From an uncultured Duganella sp. (GTDB taxonomy: Bacteria; Pseudomonadota; Gammaproteobacteria; Burkholderiales; Burkholderiaceae), in the NCBI GenBank assembly GCA_946482335.1, contig CAMLRG010000001.1, positions 1 through 64,000 on the forward strand: a DNA stretch of 64,000 nucleotides. Reading direction: 5' to 3'. The notes below the pieces were generated by a model that was not told the DNA's origin, made no database searches, and saw only the letters and a list, made by a program, of their open reading frames with translations. The position numbers and the translations under genes are program-made. Shown here piece by piece: positions 29,646 through 38,130 of this stretch (positions are counted from its first letter, which is position 1; each line of letters begins with the position of its first letter).

Positions 29646-32292
29646 CCTGGAGTACCTGTTCCAGCCGCGTTCGGTGGCCGTGATCGGCGCCTCGCAGCGC
29701 CCGCACAGCGTCGGCGCCACCGTCCTGGCCAACTTGCTGGCCGGCGGCTTCACCGGCCCGGTCATGCCGGTCAATCCCAAGTACCGCACGCTGGCCGGGC
29801 GCGAAGTGGCGCAGCGCGTGCGGCAATTGCCGCAGGTGCCGGACCTGGCCGTGATCTGCACCCCGCCGCACACGGTGCCGGGGCTGATCGCGGAACTGGG
29901 CGAACTGGGCTGCCGTGCCGCCGTGGTGATCACGGCCGGCCTGGATGCGGCGCACAAGGCGGCCATGCTGACGGCCGCGCGGCCCTACCTGCTGCGCATC
30001 CTGGGCCCCAACGGGGTCGGCCTGCTGGTGCCGGGCATCGGCTTGAACGCCAGCTTCGCCCACGTGCCTGCGCTGCCGGGCAAGCTGGCCTTCGTGTCGC
30101 AGTCGGGCGCCATGGTGACCGGGGTGCTGGACTGGGCGCGCTCGCGCCAGATCGGCTTCTCGCGCTTCGTTTCGCTGGGCGACAGCAGCGACGTCGATTT
30201 CGGCGACGTGCTCGATTACCTGGCCGGCGACAGCGCCACCCAGGCCATCCTGCTGTACATGGAAGACGTGCGCGCGGCGCGCAAGTTCATGTCGGCCGCG
30301 CGCGCGGCGGCGCGCAGCAAGCCGGTGCTGGTGGTCAAGGCCGGCCGCTTCGCCGAAGGGGCGCGCGCCGCCAACTCGCACACCGGCGCCCTGGCCGGCG
30401 CCGACGCCGTGTACGACGCCGCCTTCCGCCGCGCCGGCATGCTGCGCGTGCTCAGCACCGAGGAATTGTTCGATGCGGTGACCACCCTGGCCAGCGGCCG
30501 GCCGCTGGCGGGCGAGCGGCTGGCGATCCTGACCAATGGCGGCGGTCCGGGCGTGCTGGCCACCGACGCCCTGGTCGGCGGCGGCGGCAAGCTGGCCGCG
30601 CTGGCGCCGGCCACCCTGGCGCGGCTGGACCGGGTGCTGCCGCCGACCTGGTCGCACGGCAACCCGGTCGACATCATCGGCGACGCGCCGGGCCAGCGCT
30701 ACGGTGAAGCCCTGGCGGCGCTGTTGCAGGACGACGGCGTCGATGCGGTGCTGGTGATGCATGCGCCGACCGCCATCGTGCCGCCGGCGGAAGCGGCGCA
30801 GGCGGTGGCTGCCGCCGCGCAGGGCGCCACGCGCAATGTGCTGTCGTGCTGGCTGGGTGGGGACGCCATGGCACCGGCCCGGCGCCTGCTGGGCGAGGCC
30901 GGCATTGCCGGCTATGCCACGCCGGAGGATGCGGTACAGGGCTTCATGCAATTGGTGAATTACCGGCGCGCCCAGCAGTTGCTGATGGAAGTGCCGGCCG
31001 CTTGCAGCGGCGAATGCCGCAACGAGCGGGACCGGGCACGCGGCGTGATCGCCGATGCCCTGCAGCGCGGCGCGACCATGCTGACCGAGCCGGAAGCCAA
31101 GCAAGTGCTGGCGTGCTACGGCGTGCCGGTGGTGGAAACGGCCATCGCCGACCGGGTCGAGGCGGCCGTCCTGCTGGCCGAGCGGATCGGCTACCCGGTG
31201 GCGCTGAAGATCCTGTCGCCCGACATCACGCACAAGAGCGACGTCGGCGGCGTGGTGCTCGACCTCACTACGCCGCAAGCGGTGCGGGAAGCGGCGCAAG
31301 CCATGCGCCAGCGCCTGTACGCGCTGCAGCCGCAGGCGCGGCTGCGCGGCTTCACCGTACAGGCCATGGCGCGCCGGCCCGGCGCCCACGAATTGATCGC
31401 GGGCGCCACCTGCGATCCCGTGTTCGGGCCGGTGATCCTGTTCGGCCAGGGCGGCATCGCGGTGGAAACCGTGGGCGACCGCGCGCTGGCGCTGCCGCCG
31501 CTGAACATGGTGCTGGCGCGCGACCTGGTGGGCCGCACGCGGGTGGCGCGCCTGCTGGCCGGTTACCGCGGCCGGCCCCCGGCCGACCTGGATGCGGTGG
31601 CCACGGTGCTGGTGCGGCTGTCGGCGCTGCTGGCCGACTTGCCGGAAGTGCAGGAGCTCGACATCAATCCGCTGCTAGCCGACGAGCACGGCGTGCTGGC
31701 GCTCGATGCGCGCATGCGCGTGGCGCCGGCCGCCGGCCCTGGCGCCGAGCGTTTCGCCATCCGCCCGTATCCGGAAGAGCTGGAGGAAAGCGCCAGCTGG
31801 CAGGGCGGTACCGTGCTGCTGCGCCCGATCCGTCCGGAAGATGCGCCGCAGCACGCCGCCTTCTTTGCCGCGCTGACGCCGGAAGACGTGCGCTTCCGCA
31901 TGTTCGCCAGCATGCAGGCTTTGCCGCCGGCCCAACTGGCGCGCTGGACCCAGATCGATTACGACCGCGAAATGGCCTTCATCGCCACCCGCCCGGGCGC
32001 CGCCGGCCCGGAAACCCTGGGCGTGGCGCGCGCCGTGGCCGATCCCGACAACATCACTGCCGAATTCGCGGTGGTGGTGCGCTCCGACCTGAAAGGACAG
32101 GGGCTGGGCGCGCTGCTAATGGACAAGCTGCTGCGCTACTGCCGCGCGCGCGGCACGCAGCAAGTGGTGGGCGAGGCGTTGCCGGACAACCAGCGCATGC
32201 TGGAACTGGCGCGCCGGCTCGGTTTCACGCTGGCGGCGGACAGCCGGCAGGGCACCGTGCGGCTGCGGCTGGTGCTGGCGCACCCGGCCTAG
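29632..32292 (+). CDS. ADP-forming acyl-CoA synthetase fused to a GNAT lysine acetyltransferase
   Basis: The 886-residue protein begins with a CoA-binding domain (SVAVIGASQRPHSVG), followed by succinyl-CoA-ligase-like domains with NSHTGALAG (His250, aligned with the phosphohistidine of acetate-CoA ligases) and an ATP-grasp domain with GYPVALKILSPDITHKSDVGGV. From about residue 725 it has a GNAT domain (LLRPIRPED, SDLKGQGLGALLM), the layout of the Pat/YfiQ protein acetyltransferases. It may act mainly as a protein acetyltransferase or as an acid-CoA ligase. I start at 29632, where AAAGGAAG is upstream; the extra residues to 29578 overlap the ATPase gene. Confidence 0.9.
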   Translation: MSIRNLEYLFQPRSVAVIGASQRPHSVGATVLANLLAGGFTGPVMPVNPKYRTLAGREVAQRVRQLPQVPDLAVICTPPHTVPGLIAELGELGCRAAVVITAGLDAAHKAAMLTAARPYLLRILGPNGVGLLVPGIGLNASFAHVPALPGKLAFVSQSGAMVTGVLDWARSRQIGFSRFVSLGDSSDVDFGDVLDYLAGDSATQAILLYMEDVRAARKFMSAARAAARSKPVLVVKAGRFAEGARAANSHTGALAGADAVYDAAFRRAGMLRVLSTEELFDAVTTLASGRPLAGERLAILTNGGGPGVLATDALVGGGGKLAALAPATLARLDRVLPPTWSHGNPVDIIGDAPGQRYGEALAALLQDDGVDAVLVMHAPTAIVPPAEAAQAVAAAAQGATRNVLSCWLGGDAMAPARRLLGEAGIAGYATPEDAVQGFMQLVNYRRAQQLLMEVPAACSGECRNERDRARGVIADALQRGATMLTEPEAKQVLACYGVPVVETAIADRVEAAVLLAERIGYPVALKILSPDITHKSDVGGVVLDLTTPQAVREAAQAMRQRLYALQPQARLRGFTVQAMARRPGAHELIAGATCDPVFGPVILFGQGGIAVETVGDRALALPPLNMVLARDLVGRTRVARLLAGYRGRPPADLDAVATVLVRLSALLADLPEVQELDINPLLADEHGVLALDARMRVAPAAGPGAERFAIRPYPEELEESASWQGGTVLLRPIRPEDAPQHAAFFAALTPEDVRFRMFASMQALPPAQLARWTQIDYDREMAFIATRPGAAGPETLGVARAVADPDNITAEFAVVVRSDLKGQGLGALLMDKLLRYCRARGTQQVVGEALPDNQRMLELARRLGFTLAADSRQGTVRLRLVLAHPA

Positions 32293-32424
32293 GCGGAGGC
32301 GGTAGACGCTGGAGGCGGCCACCAGCAGGCCCAGTACCGACAACGGCAAGGCGAGCACGCTGGTACCGGTGCGCAGCAGCGACAGCGCGGTGCGTTCCTC
32401 CGCCAGCAGCAGCTGGATCTCGGG
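32293..32424 (-). pseudogene. Remnant of a DUF202-like small membrane protein gene
   Basis: One minus-strand frame reads PEIQLLLAEERTALSLLR, then a hydrophobic run TSVLALPLSVLGLLVAASSVY and a basic end, which resembles DUF202 membrane proteins (AEERT-LS-LRT). There is no start codon in frame. A neighbouring frame supplies MLLVSRDP, as if a frameshift lies near 32420. The frame runs on without a stop into the synthetase gene, so the coding unit is broken. Confidence 0.45.
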
Positions 32425-32469
32425 ACACCAGCAGCATGCCGGCGCCCTGGTCGCATTGTGGCGCCGCCT

Positions 32470-32608
32470 TCATCGGGCCATCGGCAGCGGTGCCGGGCAA
32501 TCGGCCACCAGCGTGCCGGTGGTGCTGCCCAGGAACCAGGCGTGCAGCCGGCTGTGGCCGCAGGCGCGCGCGACCACCGGGTACAGTAATGCGCTGGCGG
32601 GATCGGGG
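32470..32608 (-). pseudogene. Remnant of a universal stress protein gene (C-terminal end)
   Basis: The minus strand encodes VVARACGHSRLHAWFLGST, then TGTLVADCPAPLPMAR and a stop at 32470-32472. This parallels the GAYGHSRFREMLLGGATRT...PVLM end of the two intact USPs in this window. No upstream part is recognisable. I see nothing else in 32609-32766. The remnant suggests that the low-oxygen cluster once had another USP gene here. Confidence 0.55.
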
Positions 32609-32766
32609 CGGCGGCTGCGGTGCCGTCGAGCAGGCGGGTTTGGTAGGTGGCCACGCCGGCGTCGGCGCACGGGCGGGCCATCTACGCCAGGTGCTGCCGG
32701 GCTTGCTGGCGCAGCGCCGCCGGGCTGACGCGGCGTGCGTTGGTCTGGTGCACGGCGTCCCCCTGT

Positions 32767-33108
32767 TCACCTGGCGCGCGCGGCGCGCAGCAGGTGGCGG
32801 TCCTGGGTTTCGATATGGATGGGCAGCCAGTCGCGCAGGGCGGCCAGGGCTTGCCGCGCCGGCAGCGCATCGCCCTGTTCCAGGGCAGCGGCGGCATGGT
32901 GCAGCCCGGCCTGCATGCGCGCATGCTGCTCGCGGTGCAGGTGGGCGTCGCAGCACTGGAACGTTTCCATCAATTCTTCTTCGCGGCGGAAATCGGCCTC
33001 GACGGTGGCAACCAGTTCGCGGAAGACGGGCGCGAACTGGCCGGGCGGCAGCGGCAGCGCGCGCCCGATCAGGTCGAACAGGTGCGCGTGCAGGGCGTCC
33101 AGGTCCAT
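32767..33108 (-). CDS. Hemerythrin-like oxygen-binding protein
   Basis: The 113-residue helical protein has the spaced di-iron ligands of hemerythrins: His in ALHAHLFDLIG, Glu in FRREEELM, HLHREQH, and HIETQDRHL (H-x4-D). It should bind oxygen at a di-iron site in the cytoplasm and may serve storage, sensing or scavenging. It starts ten bases after the USP stop, with GAGGGG upstream, so it is transcribed from the FNR-box promoter of that gene. An oxygen-binding protein under such a promoter is coherent. Confidence 0.85.
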   Translation of the reverse strand: MDLDALHAHLFDLIGRALPLPPGQFAPVFRELVATVEADFRREEELMETFQCCDAHLHREQHARMQAGLHHAAAALEQGDALPARQALAALRDWLPIHIETQDRHLLRAARAR

Positions 33109-33118
33109 GCCGCGCCCC

Positions 33119-33952
33119 TCAATGGACCATCAGCACCGGCAAGGTGGCACTGGCCAGGATGGTGCGGGTGGCGCCGCCCAGCAGCATTTCGCGGAAACGG
33201 CTGTGGCCGTAAGCGCCCATCACCAGCAGGTCGCTGCCCAGGTCGCTGGCCAGCGACAGGATGGCGCGGCCGGCATCGACCGGCTGCGGCCGGTGCACCA
33301 CCTCCACCTTGATGTCGTGCCGCGCCAGGTAGAGCGCGATGTCGGCGCCGGGCTGTTCGCCGTGGCCGGCCGCGTCGCCGAACACCGCCAGGGTGGCCTG
33401 GCTGGCGCGGCGCAGCAGGGGCAGCGCGGCGGTCACCGCCTTGGCCGCTTCCAGGCTGCCGTTCCAGGCGACCAGCGGACGCTGCAGGGTGCTGCCGACG
33501 TGGCCGCCGCGCGGCACCAGCAGCACCGGCTTGCCGCAGTTGAGCACGACGTATTCGGGCAAGTCCAGCAACAGGCCGCCTTCATTGCGGTCGTTGGGAT
33601 CGGCCTGGCCCAGGACCAGCAGGTCGGCATAGCGCGCCTGCAGGCATAGCCCGGCGTACGCGTCGTCTTCCAGGCGGCGCTGCTCGCGCGACGCGACGCC
33701 CAGGCGCCCCGCGATCTCTTCGAACTGGGCCAGCGCCAGGTCGGCGCGCCTGGCGGCATGTTCCAGGTATTCGCCGACGATGACGCCACTGCCTTCGAAC
33801 AGGCCGCCGGCGCGCATATAGCGCGGCACGCCCGTAGTGGCGGCGCCGACCAGGTGTGCACCTTCGCGCAAGGCCAGTTCTGCGGCCAGCGAGAAGCGCG
33901 CTTCGCTGTTCGGGGCGCGGTCGGCGTGGATGACGATAGTGCGGTATGACAT
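33119..33952 (-). CDS. Double-domain universal stress protein
   Basis: The 277-residue protein consists of two UspA-type domains. The N-terminal one (MSYRTIVIHADRAPN) is followed by a C-terminal one with WNGSLEAAKAV and the nucleotide-binding end GAYGHSRFREMLLGGATRT. AAGGAGG is five bases before the ATG at 33952, so the frame to 34102 is rejected. A paralogue of the same length is at 49424-50257. The promoter carries an FNR-like box (34007-34020) and a CAGACTGG element. It should support survival under oxygen limitation or energy stress. Confidence 0.92.
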   Translation of the reverse strand: MSYRTIVIHADRAPNSEARFSLAAELALREGAHLVGAATTGVPRYMRAGGLFEGSGVIVGEYLEHAARRADLALAQFEEIAGRLGVASREQRRLEDDAYAGLCLQARYADLLVLGQADPNDRNEGGLLLDLPEYVVLNCGKPVLLVPRGGHVGSTLQRPLVAWNGSLEAAKAVTAALPLLRRASQATLAVFGDAAGHGEQPGADIALYLARHDIKVEVVHRPQPVDAGRAILSLASDLGSDLLVMGAYGHSRFREMLLGGATRTILASATLPVLMVH

Positions 33953-33977
33953 AGCGGCCTCCTTGGGAAATAAGCCC

Positions 33978-34020
33978 AGTCTGCGCCCGATCCGGGGCGC
34001 GCATCCATGATCTGGATCAA
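33978..34020 (-). promoter_or_regulatory. FNR/ANR-like box and -10 of the USP-hemerythrin unit
   Basis: On the minus strand TTGATCCAGATCAT (34007-34020) is followed by CAGACT (33978-33983), centred 33 bases downstream, within the CAGACTGG element also seen before the second USP gene. The geometry fits an activator bound near -41.5. Confidence 0.65.
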
Positions 34021-34070
34021 GTGCCTGGCGGATGCGGCAAAGGCCCGCCATCGCGGCCATTCCGGAGCGC

Positions 34071-34637
34071 TCATGCGGGTGGCGGGCTAAGCGATAGCGC
34101 AACGACCATCAGCATGGCGACCGCCATGCCAGTGGTGGCGATGCCCGCCGCGACGGGCTTGCCTGCCTTGGACCGCAGGGCGCAGGCGATATGGATGCCG
34201 AGACTGGCGACGGCCAGCGCGTAATAAGGGACAAAGAACCAGGCCAACGGGTAGGCGTGGATACCGGCCGTGGCGAAGCGGAAGTCGGTATCGGTGCCGG
34301 ATACGGCGCGCGCCACCAGGACGGCGCCAACATGTACCAGCAGGAAGAACGCCAGATAAGCGCCGGAGGCAAGCTGCGCGCGCCTTGCCGGTGCAAGGCC
34401 TTTGCGCCAGCCGCGCCGCAGCATGCGTACGCCGGACAGCACCTGGAGCATTGCGCACACCAGCAGCAGTGCCTCGGCCGGCGGGAAACGGTAGACGGTG
34501 CGCAGCACTTCCAGCACCTGCCGGTGCGCCGCGTAACCGGCCAGCGCGGCAAGATTGTTGATCATGTGGGCCAGCAGGAACAGCCCGAGGATGGCGCCGG
34601 ATGCGCGGTGGGCCCTGCGCCAGGGGATCGCTTCCAT
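34071..34637 (-). CDS. Polytopic membrane protein, possibly a b-type cytochrome
   Basis: The 188-residue protein has five hydrophobic segments. Histidines lie inside or at the edge of three of them (LLAHMINN, LVHVGAVL, LGIHIACAL), a pattern like the membrane anchors of succinate dehydrogenase or fumarate reductase. Heme binding is thus possible but not shown. No ribosome site is evident before the ATG. It stands between the low-oxygen cluster and the copper locus with no clear partner. Confidence 0.65.
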   Translation of the reverse strand: MEAIPWRRAHRASGAILGLFLLAHMINNLAALAGYAAHRQVLEVLRTVYRFPPAEALLLVCAMLQVLSGVRMLRRGWRKGLAPARRAQLASGAYLAFFLLVHVGAVLVARAVSGTDTDFRFATAGIHAYPLAWFFVPYYALAVASLGIHIACALRSKAGKPVAAGIATTGMAVAMLMVVALSLSPPPA

Positions 34638-34865
34638 GATAGTGTGTACGTTGTTTGAACGACCACGACTTTATGACGGCCTGCCGCCAAAGTATTGAAT
34701 GAAAACGACAACGGCGCTGCTGCCGGTGCCGGCTGTGCCGACCAGGCCCAGTCATGCCGCGACGTGCGGGCGGTCACGGGGCCGCCGCGGCCATGCTGCT
34801 GCGCGGCGACGAGAGTTTCTGGCTTTACCGTGTCTGGCGCTAAGGCGGGCTTAAGTCTGGGGCGC

Positions 34866-34894
34866 TTGAAAGGCACTTCGATAAAGGCTATCAT
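34866..34894 (+). promoter_or_regulatory. Promoter of the cus-type operon, apparently leaderless
   Basis: TTGAAA (34866-34871) and TATCAT (34889-34894) are separated by 17 bases. The first gene's ATG lies at 34901, only six bases after the -10 element, so the transcript would start at or next to the ATG. The rest of the 263-base gap (34638-34865) shows no gene. Confidence 0.6.
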
Positions 34895-34900
34895 CGCCGC

Positions 34901-35275
34901 ATGAAATTCCGCCGGTCTTCCAGGATTGTTGCCGCTGTGGTGGCGCTGTTCAGCATGCTGTTCATGCAGCTGGCTGTGGCGTCGTACAGCTGTCCGTCCG
35001 CCGGCAAGCCGGTGGCGACCGGCGCCCAGTGCGCGGGGATGGATGCGGCGCAGCCCAGCCTGTGCAAGGCGAAAGCGGTGAACCTGGCTGCCAAGCAGTC
35101 GCTGGACAAGCCCGATCTGCCGCCGGTGCTGCCCTTTGTCGCCGCCGACCTGGCCGGGACGGTGCTGGCGTCCGCCTGGACGCCCGGGCCGGCCGATCCG
35201 GCAGCCGCACCGCCCGGGCTGGCGCACAGCCTGTCGCCGCCGCATTCCATCGAGCATTGCTGCTTGCGCAATTGA
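34901..35275 (+). CDS. Small exported Cys-containing protein of the copper locus
   Basis: The 124-residue product has a signal peptide (SRIVAAVVALFSMLFMQLAVAS) and a loose body with cysteines in SYSCP, AQCAGM and SLCKAK, and a HCC near the end. It has no recognisable enzyme domain. Comparable small Cys/His proteins (CzcI- or DUF2946-like) precede RND metal efflux genes and are thought to act in periplasmic metal sensing or binding. It is the first gene of the run to the TolC gene 75 bases downstream, and no ribosome site is visible. Confidence 0.7.
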   Translation: MKFRRSSRIVAAVVALFSMLFMQLAVASYSCPSAGKPVATGAQCAGMDAAQPSLCKAKAVNLAAKQSLDKPDLPPVLPFVAADLAGTVLASAWTPGPADPAAAPPGLAHSLSPPHSIEHCCLRN

Positions 35276-35350
35276 CTTCCCAGTTTGCCTGATGCCGTTT
35301 CGCGCCCGTCCCTGTGGCCGGCGTGGTCTTCTTTGCAAACTGGAGGTTTC

Positions 35351-36625
35351 ATGTCTTTCCCATTACCATGGCGCCGCCTTGCGTTCGGCTGCGCCTGCGT
35401 CGCGCTGCTGTCGAGCGCCGGCGCCGCACTGTCCGCGCCGGCGGCGCTGACCCTGGCGCAGGCGCAGCAGCGCGCCGTCGAACGCTCGCGCCAACTGGCG
35501 GCGCAGGGCCATGCCGCCGACGCCGCGCGCGATATGGCCGTGGCGGCGGCCCAGTTGCCCGACCCGGTGCTGAAAGCCGGCGTCGATAACCTGCCCGTCA
35601 GCGGCGCCGACCGCTACCGCATCGGTGCCGATTCCATGACCATGCGCCGCATCGGCGTGATGCAGGAGCTGACCAGCAGCGACAAGCGCCGCTGGCGTGC
35701 CGCCCGCTTCGAGAGCGAAGCGGCGCGCAGCCAGGCCGCTGCCGGGGCGCTGACCGCCGCCATCCAGCGCGATACGGCCATCGCCTGGCTGGAGCGCTAT
35801 TACCTCGAGCGCATGGCGGCGGAACTGGCGCAGCAGGGCGCCCTCGCGCGCGACGAGATCGCCGCGGCGGAAGCGGCTTACCGGGGCGGGCGCGGTGCGC
35901 AGGCGGGCTTGCTCGATGCGCGCGCCGCCTTGCTGGCGCTGGAAGACCGTGCGACCGAATTGCGGCTGCAGGTGCGCAACGCCGCCATCATGCTGGCGCG
36001 CTGGACGGGCGAAGCGGTGGACGTGGGGCTGGCCGGCAGCGCCGGGACGGAGCGCCTGGCCATCGACGGCGGCGCGCTGGAGGCGGCGCTCGAGCATCAT
36101 CCGCAAGTGGCGGTGCTGACGCGGCAAGCCGAAGTGGCGCAAGCCGAAGCGGGCCTGGCGCGCGCCAACCGCAGCCCCGACTGGAGTGTCGAAGTGGCCT
36201 TGCAGCAGCGCGGCCCGGGCTACCCGGGCATGGTGTCGTTCGGCGTCTCGGTGCCGCTGCAATGGGACCGCGCGCGGCGCCAGGAGCGCGAATTGTCCGC
36301 GCGGCTGGCGATGGCGGAGCAGGCACTGGCCGAGCGCGACGAAGCCTTGCGCGAGCACACGGCCGAAGTGCGCGGCCAGCTCGCGGCCTGGCAGGCCGGG
36401 CGCGAGCGCATCGCGCGCTTCGAGAAGGAAGTGCTGCCGGTCGCTGCCGCGCGCACGGAAGCGGTGCTGGCGTCCTACCGTGGCGGCAAGGCCGGCCTGG
36501 GCGAAGTGCTGGCGGCGCGCCGGGCGGAAGGCGAGCAGCGCCTGCAGCTGCTGCAGATCGAGCGCGACAACGCGCGCGTCTGGGCGCAACTGACCTATAT
36601 CCAGCCGGCGAAGGAGCAGCGATGA
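35351..36625 (+). CDS. cusC: TolC-family outer-membrane channel of Cus-type efflux
   Basis: The 424-residue protein has a signal peptide (LAFGCACVALLSSAGAALSAP) and two outer-membrane-efflux repeats rich in Ala, Arg and Glu heptads, as in TolC/CusC. It should form the outer-membrane duct of the tripartite pump. The ATG at 35351 follows GGAGG by five bases; the frame to 35285 is rejected. Its stop overlaps the adaptor start as ATGA. Confidence 0.88.
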   Translation: MSFPLPWRRLAFGCACVALLSSAGAALSAPAALTLAQAQQRAVERSRQLAAQGHAADAARDMAVAAAQLPDPVLKAGVDNLPVSGADRYRIGADSMTMRRIGVMQELTSSDKRRWRAARFESEAARSQAAAGALTAAIQRDTAIAWLERYYLERMAAELAQQGALARDEIAAAEAAYRGGRGAQAGLLDARAALLALEDRATELRLQVRNAAIMLARWTGEAVDVGLAGSAGTERLAIDGGALEAALEHHPQVAVLTRQAEVAQAEAGLARANRSPDWSVEVALQQRGPGYPGMVSFGVSVPLQWDRARRQERELSARLAMAEQALAERDEALREHTAEVRGQLAAWQAGRERIARFEKEVLPVAAARTEAVLASYRGGKAGLGEVLAARRAEGEQRLQLLQIERDNARVWAQLTYIQPAKEQR

Positions 36626-38130
36626 ACAGCAAAGCAATCGTGGCCGCCCTGGCGGCGGCGGGCGCGCTTGGCGCCCTGGGCCTGTTTGGCGGCTACCAGC
36701 TCGGCAAGCGCGAGGCGGCTTCGGTGCCAGCCCCGGCGGCACCGGGCCGCAAGCCCCTGTACTGGCATGACCCCATGGTACCGGGGCAGAAATTCGACAA
36801 GCCGGGCAAATCGCCCTACATGGACATGCAGCTGGTACCGGTCTATGCCGACGAGGGCGGCGATGCGGGAACGGTGAGCATCAGCGCGCGCGTGCAGCAG
36901 AACCTGGGCGTGCGCACCGCGCCGGTGGTCAGCGCCCCCTTGCCGCTGGCGGTATCGGCGGTGGGCAGTGTGGCGTTCAACGAGCGCGACGTGGCCGTGG
37001 TGCAGGCCAGGTCCAACGGCTTCGTGGAGCGGGTATTGGTGCGTGCCCCGCTCGAACCGGTGCGGCGCGGCCAGCCGCTGGTGGAGGTGACCATGCCCGA
37101 CTGGGTGGCGGCGCAGGAAGAATTCCTGGCCGTGCGCCGCATGCCGGCCGGCGCCGCGCCCGGCTTGCTGGATGCGGCGCGCCAGCGCATGCGCCTGGCC
37201 GGCATGGGCGAACGCGAGGTGCGGCAGGTGGAGGAGGGCGGCCGCGTGCTGGCGCGGCAGGTCCTGGTGGCGCCGCGCTCCGGGGTGGTGACGGAGCTGG
37301 CCGCACGCGAAGGCATGGCAGTCGCGGCGGGGGCGCCGCTGTACACCATCAACGGCCTGGAGTCGGTGTGGGTCAATGCCGAACTGCCGGAGAGCCTGGC
37401 GGGGCAGGTGGCGCAGGGCGCCGGGGTGCAGGCCCGCGCGGCGGCCCTGCCGGGCGCGGAGCTGCGCGGCAAGGTGGCGGCCATCCTGCCGCTGGTGGAT
37501 GCAGCGACCCGCACCGTGCGCGCCCGCATCGAGTTGTCCAATCCCGGCGGCCGCCTGGCGCCGGGCATGTTCGTGACGCTCTCGTTCGCGCCGGCGCAAC
37601 GCCAGGCGGTGCTGCTGGTGCCGTCCGAGGCGGTGATCCGCACCGGCACGCGCAACGTGGTGATGCTGGAGGATGGGCCGGGCAAGTTCGCGCCGGTCGA
37701 GGTGGAGCTGGGGGCGGAGGCCGGCGGGCAGCTGGAGATCCGCGCCGGCTTGCGCGCGGGGCAGAAGGTGGCGGTATCCGGGCAATTCCTGCTCGATTCG
37801 GAGGCCAGCCTGAAGGGCAGCGGGGAAAGGATGGGCGGCCAGGCGGCCGCTGCGGCAAAGCACCGCGGCGAAGCGGTCGTCGAAGCGCTCGGCCAGGATG
37901 AAATCACGCTGTCGCACGGGCCGATCGCGACGCTCAAGTGGCCGGCGATGACGATGGCGTTCAAGCTGCCGCGCGGCGGCCTGCCGGTGCGCGCCGCGGT
38001 GGGCGACCGGGTGACGTTTGAGTTCGTGCAGCAGGCAGACGGCAACTTCCAGCTGACGGCGATGGCGCCCGCGGCGGCCGCGCCGCCTGCCGCGCCGGCG
38101 CCGGCGCACCAGCACGGGGAGCGCCCATGA
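36622..38130 (+). CDS. cusB: CusB-type periplasmic adaptor fused to a C-terminal CusF-like domain
   Basis: The 502-residue adaptor starts with a membrane anchor (about 1-28). A metal-binding segment follows ([16 protein letters not shown] and [12 protein letters not shown]), then the lipoyl/barrel parts of an RND adaptor. Residues from about 420 form a CusF-like domain with His432, Trp440, Met443 and Met445 ([16 protein letters not shown]), the Cu(I)/Ag(I) site known from CusF. The natural fusion would deliver metal directly to the pump. The ends overlap both neighbours as ATGA, so translation is coupled. The frame open to 36262 is rejected because it overlaps the TolC gene. Confidence 0.92.
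   Translation: MNSKAIVAALAAAGALGALGLFGGYQLGKREAASVPAPAAPGRKPLYWHDPMVPGQKFDKPGKSPYMDMQLVPVYADEGGDAGTVSISARVQQNLGVRTAPVVSAPLPLAVSAVGSVAFNERDVAVVQARSNGFVERVLVRAPLEPVRRGQPLVEVTMPDWVAAQEEFLAVRRMPAGAAPGLLDAARQRMRLAGMGEREVRQVEEGGRVLARQVLVAPRSGVVTELAAREGMAVAAGAPLYTINGLESVWVNAELPESLAGQVAQGAGVQARAAALPGAELRGKVAAILPLVDAATRTVRARIELSNPGGRLAPGMFVTLSFAPAQRQAVLLVPSEAVIRTGTRNVVMLEDGPGKFAPVEVELGAEAGGQLEIRAGLRAGQKVAVSGQFLLDSEASLKGSGERMGGQAAAAAKHRGEAVVEALGQDEITLSHGPIATLKWPAMTMAFKLPRGGLPVRAAVGDRVTFEFVQQADGNFQLTAMAPAAAAPPAAPAPAHQHGERP

Noticed and set aside
22787..29966. Long minus-strand open frames opposite both P-type ATPases (846 and 1111 codons)
   Set aside because: They are His/Gln/Arg-rich antisense shadows. 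The sense frames have all P-type ATPase motifs.
32225..32956. 243-codon minus-strand frame across the hemerythrin gene and the remnant region
   Set aside because: Arg/Pro/Ala-rich translation without domains; the hemerythrin frame with its ordered iron ligands explains the coding signal there.
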